Source: Streptomyces sp. yr375
GTDB lineage: Bacteria; Actinomycetota; Actinomycetes; Streptomycetales; Streptomycetaceae
Direction of reading: 5' to 3'
Assembly: GCF_900110755.1 (NCBI RefSeq)
Contig: NZ_FOFF01000005.1
Span: 186,001 to 250,000, forward strand
Length of the DNA: 64,000 nucleotides
Part shown: positions 59,330 through 64,000 of the stretch, piece after piece
Numbering within the stretch: position 1 is the first letter of the stretch
Layout: each line of letters starts with the position of its first letter
Translations under genes and position numbers: made by a program
The notes under the pieces: generated by a model
Told to the model about the DNA's origin: nothing
What the model saw: only the letters and a program-made list of their open reading frames with translations
Database searches by the model: none

Positions 59330-60328
59330 ATGCGTGCTGCCCGCCTCATCAAGATGGTGCTTCTGCTCCAGTCCCGGCCCGCCATGACCGCCGCCGAGCT
59401 GGCGCGGGAGCTGGAAGTGTCGGAGCGCACGGTCACGCGGGACGCGCAGGCGCTGTCGGAGGCCGGTGTGCCCGTGTACGCGGAGCGCGGGCGAGCGGGC
59501 GGTTACCGGCTGGTCGGCGGGTATCGGACGCGGCTGACCGGGCTGGGGCGCGGTGAGGCCGAGGCGCTGTTCCTGAGCGGGGTGCCGGGGGCGCTGCGGG
59601 AGATGGGGTTGGAGGACGTCGCCTCGGCGGCGCGGCTGAAGGTGTCGGCGGCCCTGCTGCCCGCCCTGCGAGACGCTCCGCGGGCGGCGGCGCAGCGGTT
59701 CCATCTGGATGCGCCCGGGTGGTTCCGGGAGCCGAAGACGCCCGAGCTGCTGAGCGTGGTCGCGGACGCGGTGTGGGACGACCGGTGTGTCCGTGCGCGG
59801 TATCGCCGCGGCAACGGGGACGAGGTGGTGCGGGAGCTGGAGCCGTACGGGCTCGTGCTGAAGGCGGGGGTCTGGTACCTGTGCGCCCGGGTGCGGGACG
59901 AGGTTCGGGGCGAGGACCGGGACGGCCGGGCGTTCCGTACGTACCGTATCGACCGGTTCGTCGGTGTCGAGGAGTCACCGGATCGATTCAGCCGGGACGA
60001 CGAGTTCGACCTGCCCGGGTTCTGGGGTGCGCAGGCCGAACGGTTCGCGCGCTCGATCCTGGGGGCCGAAATCGTCGTACGGCTGTCGGCGGCGGGTAGG
60101 CGCGGGCTGGCGCACGCGGTGGATCCGGTGGCCGCCCGGGACGCGCTGGCGACGGCTGGGGCAGCGGACGCGCGGGGGTGGGTGGCCGTCGCCCTGTGGG
60201 TGGAGTCGTTGGAGGTGGCGTGTAGTCAGCTCAGGGTGTTGGGGGCCGAGGCCGAGGTGGTCGGGCCCGAGGCTCTGCGGAGGCGGTTCGCCGAGGACGT
60301 GGGGCGGCTGGCGGAGTTGTACCTGTGA
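59330..60328 (+). CDS. DeoR/YafY-type regulator with WYL domain
   Basis: 332 residues from the ATG at 59330. N-terminal winged helix (MRAARLIKMVLLLQSRPAMT, ELEVSERTVTRDAQALSEAG) and a central WYL domain with the eponymous VWYLCARV around residues 182-189 and a YRIDRFVGV strand, then a WCX-type C-terminal region. WYL domains bind nucleic acid or nucleotide ligands. The target genes are not evident. Not co-transcribed with aceE because of the hairpin between them. Confidence 0.9.
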   Translation: MRAARLIKMVLLLQSRPAMTAAELARELEVSERTVTRDAQALSEAGVPVYAERGRAGGYRLVGGYRTRLTGLGRGEAEALFLSGVPGALREMGLEDVASAARLKVSAALLPALRDAPRAAAQRFHLDAPGWFREPKTPELLSVVADAVWDDRCVRARYRRGNGDEVVRELEPYGLVLKAGVWYLCARVRDEVRGEDRDGRAFRTYRIDRFVGVEESPDRFSRDDEFDLPGFWGAQAERFARSILGAEIVVRLSAAGRRGLAHAVDPVAARDALATAGAADARGWVAVALWVESLEVACSQLRVLGAEAEVVGPEALRRRFAEDVGRLAELYL

Positions 60329-60401
60329 CAGCGGCCGGGTGGTGATAATCCGCGGTACTCCGGGTGCGTCGGGGTCCTTGAGGCACGATGCTGGACGCGT
60401 G

Positions 60402-60923
60402 ATGGACGAGACGGAGTTCTGGGAGCTGGTGGACGCCTCCCGCGAGGCCGCCGAGGGTGATCCCGAGGAGCAGGCCGACCTGCTCGTGGAGCGGCTGGTC
60501 CGGCTGGACCCGGATTCCGTGCTCGACTTCGCCCGGCACTTCGAGTCCCGCTACAACCGCGCCTACACGTGGGACCTGTGGGGCGCCGCCTGGCTGCTGC
60601 TGGACGGGGCGAGCGACGACGCCTTCGACTTCTTCCGGTGCTGGCTGATCGGGCAGGGCCGCGAGGTCTTCGAGGGCGCCCTGCACAACGACCCGGACTC
60701 GCTCGCCGACCTGCTGGACGACTTCGACGAGGAGATCGACGGCGACGGCGAGGAACTCGGTTACGCGGCCGACGAGGCCTACGAGCAGCTCACCGGGACC
60801 GTCGCCCCGGACCTGGGCATCCCGCCCGCGCCCTCCGAACCCGAGGGCACGCCGGTCGACTTCGAGAACGAGAGCGCTCTCGCCGAGCGGTATCCCCGGC
60901 TGTGGCAGCGCTTCAAGGAGTGA
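60402..60923 (+). CDS. DUF4240 protein
   Basis: 173 residues, strongly acidic. MDETEFWELVDASREAAEGD at the start and the LVRLDPDSVLDFARHFE, AYTWDLWGAAWLLLDGASDDAF and FRCWLIGQGREVFEGALHNDP blocks are typical of the DUF4240 family common in actinobacteria. Function unknown; relatives are often near regulators or polymorphic-toxin immunity-like genes. ATG chosen at the family N-terminus. Confidence 0.88.
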   Translation: MDETEFWELVDASREAAEGDPEEQADLLVERLVRLDPDSVLDFARHFESRYNRAYTWDLWGAAWLLLDGASDDAFDFFRCWLIGQGREVFEGALHNDPDSLADLLDDFDEEIDGDGEELGYAADEAYEQLTGTVAPDLGIPPAPSEPEGTPVDFENESALAERYPRLWQRFKE

Positions 60924-60939
60924 GCCTCGGCGGACGTCG

Positions 60940-61185
60940 TCACACGGCGAACTTGCGGCGGGTGCTGTCCGTCGGGAGGTAGGCCTGCGTCTGGTCGATC
61001 CGCACCGCGTGGTGCATCGGCGCCCGGTTGGCCTGCTCCAGCGCGGACGCGGTGGCCGCGGCCGGGCCCAGGACGACCGCGGCGACGGCGCAGAGCACGG
61101 TCCAGGGGCTGCGGGCGGCCCTGGACCAGCCCGACGGCTCCCTGCGCTGCGTGGCCTCCGTGGACCCCGTACGGCTGCTGTTCAT
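60940..61185 (-). CDS. Small secreted or membrane-anchored protein (81 aa)
   Basis: 81 residues from the ATG at 61185, which has GGAGGTGGGG upstream. A basic N-terminus (RREPSGWSRAARS) precedes one hydrophobic segment (WTVLCAVAAVVLGPAAATAS), then a short polar tail ending STRRKFAV. It could be a signal peptide with an AxA-like site or a single-pass anchor. It lies downstream of the amidase gene on the same strand, with a 72-base gap. Function unknown. Confidence 0.65.
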   Translation of the reverse strand: MNSSRTGSTEATQRREPSGWSRAARSPWTVLCAVAAVVLGPAAATASALEQANRAPMHHAVRIDQTQAYLPTDSTRRKFAV

Positions 61186-61257
61186 GATCCCCACCTCCGG
61201 TCGGCTTGTGTTGTGCATGACCGTAGGACGTGGGAATGGGAGAACCCTGAAGGCCGT

Positions 61258-62124
61258 CTAAGGGCTTCCTGTGAGCGCGGGCGCGGCCGTTCTGCCCTGG
61301 AGGCGGGCGGCGGTGGCGCGGATCTCCGGGAGGCGGGCGGTGAGGGCCGCGCCGGGGCAGGTGGTCATGAAGCCGTCCCGGTGGCCGGCCAGCGCCGGGA
61401 GGGTGGCGGTGGTGCCGGCAGCGTACCGGCTGAGGCTGTTGCTGGAGGTGAGCCGGACGCTCGAGCGCGGGTCGGTGCCGGTCAGGCCGAGTTTCCAGGC
61501 GGTCACGGCGGCGATCGCGTCGACCATCGCCTGCGGCACCGGCACCCCGGCGGTGAACGTGCCGAGTGCGGCGATGCCGGCCGTGCGGTGGTTGAAGCCC
61601 TGGGTGTGGGCGCCGGTGACGGCCCGGTCGACGCCGCCGGCCCGGCCCTCGTAGACGGTGCCGCAGCGGTCGACGAGGAAGTTGTAGCCGATGTCGTCCC
61701 AGCCGCGGGCGGCGGTCTGGCCCGTGTACAGGGAGCGGATGATGCGGGGCGCGTCGGCGCAGTCGTAGCCGTTGGGCGAGTCGGTGTGGTGGACGAAGAC
61801 GGCGACGACCTTGTCGTCGTAGCGCGGGGGCGGCTGCGCGTGCCGGGCGAGGGCGTCCAGCCAGGCGGTGCGCGGCACGACCGGCGGGCGGGCCGCCTGG
61901 TGCGCGGTGGCGGGGCGGGCGGCCTGGTGGCCGGCGCGGGCGGCCAGGGCGTCCGTCGCCGCGTGGTCGACACCGCCCGCGCACAGCCCCAGGGCGGCGA
62001 CGGCGGCGAGCCCGGGCACGCAGCCCAGGAGCACGAGGAGCGGGCCCGGTATCCGCGCCGGGCGCCGCCCGCGCGGCCGGCGCGGACCGCGGGGGGTCGG
62101 CCAGAGAGCTCGGCGGGCGCACAT
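61258..62124 (-). CDS. Peptidoglycan-recognition protein / N-acetylmuramoyl-L-alanine amidase
   Basis: 288 residues from the ATG at 62124. An Arg-rich N-terminus leads into one membrane or signal helix (GPLLVLLGCVPGLAAVAALGL). The C-terminal PGRP/amidase_2 domain (about 95-260) has VHHTDSPNGYDCAD with the zinc His, GYNFLVDRCGTVYEGRAGG, and HRDGFMTTCPG with the second His and Cys, so the zinc ligands are present. It should be exported and cleave or bind peptidoglycan stems. The exact start is uncertain; a further 26 in-frame codons lie upstream. Confidence 0.88.
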   Translation of the reverse strand: MCARRALWPTPRGPRRPRGRRPARIPGPLLVLLGCVPGLAAVAALGLCAGGVDHAATDALAARAGHQAARPATAHQAARPPVVPRTAWLDALARHAQPPPRYDDKVVAVFVHHTDSPNGYDCADAPRIIRSLYTGQTAARGWDDIGYNFLVDRCGTVYEGRAGGVDRAVTGAHTQGFNHRTAGIAALGTFTAGVPVPQAMVDAIAAVTAWKLGLTGTDPRSSVRLTSSNSLSRYAAGTTATLPALAGHRDGFMTTCPGAALTARLPEIRATAARLQGRTAAPALTGSP

Positions 62125-62322
62125 GAACCCACTGTCGACCGGTTCCGGTCCGCCCGCGATGTGTGGTGTGCCACCTGGTGGAACCATCCTCCCGGTGCGC
62201 ACCGTTTTACGGGGTACACGCGCACGTGGCCGGTTGTGGACGTCGTGTGCGCGTGATCGACGGGTAGCTGATCACTGGGCCCTTTCCGCACGTACTAGGG
62301 GGTCTGAGAGAAAGGGGGCCGT

Positions 62323-63507
62323 GTGGACCTGCTCGACATCCTGCTGGCGCTGGTGATCCTGGCCTACGCCGGTTCCGGCTACCGGCGTGGGCTGGTGGCC
62401 GGCTGTGTCTCGCTGGCCGGGTTCGTGGGCGGCGCGGTGATCGGTGTGTGGGTCCTGCCGTGGCTGATGGACCTGGTGACGCCGGGGACCACCGAGGCGA
62501 CCGTGACCGCCGTGTTCACGGTGCTCGTCCCGGCGGTGGTCGGGCACGAGCTGGCGGGCCGTCTCGCGCTGCGGCTGCGCCGGGAGCTGGACCGGGGGCC
62601 GCTGCGGGTGGCCGACGGGGTCGGCGGCGCGGTGGCGAACGCGGTGGCGGTGCTGATCGTGGCGTGGGTGGCGGCGAGCGTGCTGGGCGCGTCCTCGTCG
62701 CCGGTGGTCACGTCGTCGATACGGGACTCACGGCTGCTGGGCGCGGTGCAGGACGCCATGCCGGACACCACGCCCACCTGGTTCTCGCGGGCCACGTCGG
62801 CGCTGACCGAGGCGGGCTTCCCGCAGGTCTTCAACCCGTTCGAGAACGAGTCGACGGCCGAGGTCGCCAAGCCCACCGGTGACAGCGTCACGGCTCTCGC
62901 GACCAGCGCGGCCAAGCTGAGCACGGTGAAGATCGAGGGTTCCTCGGGCAACCAGGGCCGCGAGGGCAGCGGTTTCGTGTACGCGCGTGAGCATGTGATG
63001 ACCAACGCGCACGTGGTGGCGGGCATCGACGAGCCGACCGTACGGATCGGCGGCGTGGGGCGGTCGTACGACGCGCGCGTGGTGTTCTTCGACCCGGACA
63101 AGGACGTGGCGGTGCTGTACGTGCCGGGTCTGCGGGCCCCGGTGCTGCGCTTCGACGACGACGCCAAGCGCGGGGACTCGGCGGTCGTCGCCGGTTATCC
63201 GCAGGACGGCGACCTGAACCTCCAGGCGGCGACGGTCGCGAACCGGGTGAAGGCGACCGGCCGGAACATCTACAACGACGAGATCGTCACCCGCGAGATC
63301 TACTCGATCCGCTCCACGGTCCGCCCCGGCAACTCCGGCGGCCCGCTGCTGACCACCGACGGCCGGGTCTTCGGCGTCGTCTTCGCCCGCTCCACCTCGG
63401 ACGACGAGACGGGGTACGTGCTGACGGTGACCGAGGTCGCAGGCGACGCCGAGCGGGCGTCGACGGCGACGAAGCCGGTGGACGTGGGGCACCTGATCAC
63501 GTCATAG
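62323..63507 (+). CDS. MarP-like membrane serine protease (CvpA domain plus trypsin-like domain)
   Basis: 394 residues, GTG start. Residues 1-140 form four membrane helices of the CvpA type. Residues 185-390 are a chymotrypsin-fold protease with His in MTNAHVVAG, Asp in DPDKDVAVLYV and Ser in RPGNSGGPLL, so the triad is complete. It matches the layout of mycobacterial MarP, a periplasmic protease needed under acid and oxidative stress that processes a peptidoglycan hydrolase. Divergent from the peptidoglycan amidase gene, which makes a wall-related role attractive. Confidence 0.92.
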   Translation: MDLLDILLALVILAYAGSGYRRGLVAGCVSLAGFVGGAVIGVWVLPWLMDLVTPGTTEATVTAVFTVLVPAVVGHELAGRLALRLRRELDRGPLRVADGVGGAVANAVAVLIVAWVAASVLGASSSPVVTSSIRDSRLLGAVQDAMPDTTPTWFSRATSALTEAGFPQVFNPFENESTAEVAKPTGDSVTALATSAAKLSTVKIEGSSGNQGREGSGFVYAREHVMTNAHVVAGIDEPTVRIGGVGRSYDARVVFFDPDKDVAVLYVPGLRAPVLRFDDDAKRGDSAVVAGYPQDGDLNLQAATVANRVKATGRNIYNDEIVTREIYSIRSTVRPGNSGGPLLTTDGRVFGVVFARSTSDDETGYVLTVTEVAGDAERASTATKPVDVGHLITS

Positions 63508-63542
63508 CCACCGTCTCGTGGGCCTCATGGATTTCATGGACC

Positions 63543-64000
63543 TCATAGGGGGCGTCCCATGAGCACGTCGTCCACGTACGTGCCGTCCAGCAGGAACTCC
63601 TCCGGCAGCACGCCCTCCACCGCGAACCCCTCGGCGGCGTAGAGCGCCCGCGCCGGGGCGTTGTGGCCGAGGACGCGCAGGGTGATGCGGCGGGCGCCCT
63701 GCCGCCGGGCCTCGTCGACGGCCGCGCGGACCAGCGCCCGCCCGACGCCCCGGCCGCGCGCCTCGTCGAGGACGGCGAGGCCCTGGATCTGCCGGACGTG
63801 CGCGTTGCAGGCGAGCGAAGTGGGGAAGGCGAGGCGGACATAGCCGACCACGCGGTCGTCGAGTACGGCGACCAGGTTGTCCCCGGGCGCGTGCCGCTCG
63901 TCGAAGAAGGGGGCGTACGGCGGCTGCGGCTCGGGCATCACGGCGTGCAGCGGGGACCAGGTGAGGCGGTCGACGAGGCTCAGCGCCGCCTCGTCGGCGA
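63543..64000 (-). CDS. GNAT-family N-acetyltransferase, N-terminus cut off by the window edge
   Basis: The frame remains open to position 64000 on the minus strand (upstream residues include DEAALSLVDRLTWSPLHAVM), so the start lies outside the window; an internal start at 63941 is unlikely. The acetyl-CoA binding motif A is seen as IQGLAVLDEARGRGVGRALV, followed by LRVLGHNAPARALYAAEGF. About 152 residues visible. Substrate unknown. Confidence 0.88.
   Translation of the reverse strand, partial: ADEAALSLVDRLTWSPLHAVMPEPQPPYAPFFDERHAPGDNLVAVLDDRVVGYVRLAFPTSLACNAHVRQIQGLAVLDEARGRGVGRALVRAAVDEARRQGARRITLRVLGHNAPARALYAAEGFAVEGVLPEEFLLDGTYVDDVLMGRPL

Overview
The window is GC-rich with strong third-position GC bias and densely packed genes. 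The gene order around the bc1/aa3 respiratory genes (trpD, qcrBAC, ctaE ... ctaFDC) and around pspA, cobUTS, pepA, lpd, sucB and aceE is the one I know from Streptomyces chromosomes (about SCO2140-SCO2190 in S. coelicolor, from memory). I therefore read it as core chromosome of a Streptomyces carrying accessory insertions.

Layout. 1-3023: a left-edge accessory cassette with a truncated cytochrome P450, a divergent TetR regulator with two palindromic operator candidates, and a PapA-like acyltransferase. 3069-6191: a stand-alone RAM-domain protein, a cysteine-desulfurase-family enzyme behind a SAM-IV riboswitch, and trpD. 6341-15686: qcrB, qcrA, qcrC and ctaE, then a receiver-like protein, an L,D-transpeptidase lipoprotein, ctaF, ctaD and ctaC. 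15984-22575: a cysteine desulfurase fused to a TusA domain, a PfkB kinase, a small ORF, a membrane-anchored protein, erpA and nadA.

22643-35427 is the most interesting part: a terpenoid biosynthetic cluster inserted between nadA and a core two-component system. One tightly coupled minus-strand operon holds P450, P450, polyprenyl diphosphate synthase, class I terpene cyclase, P450 and a 3Fe-4S ferredoxin. Beside it lie an orphan LuxR regulator with a non-canonical receiver, a PapA-like acyltransferase coupled to a fourth P450, and a FabH-like ketosynthase III coupled to a FabL-type enoyl reductase, divergent from an HSD10-like 3-hydroxyacyl dehydrogenase. My inference is that a diterpene-type skeleton is cyclised and oxidised several times, and that an acyl group shaped by the KSIII and reductases is attached by the acyltransferase.

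35737-64000 returns to core genes: response regulator/kinase, a large degenerate tandem-repeat tract, pspAA-pspA, a DUF3043 protein, methyltransferases, the cobalamin lower-loop genes cobU, cobT and cobS, an MprF-like protein, a rhomboid-like membrane protein, pepA, lpd, sucB, a toxin-antitoxin-like pair, a GntR regulator, aceE with an operator-like palindrome in its promoter, a WYL regulator, a DUF4240 protein, a peptidoglycan-recognition amidase, a MarP-like protease and a truncated acetyltransferase.

A recurring oddity is tandem duplication at the 3' ends of genes. At the PfkB kinase, nadA and pspAA the repeat unit contains the gene's last codons and its stop codon; four other genes have short repeats directly after the stop. 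No tRNA, rRNA, transposase, integrase or CRISPR array was recognised.
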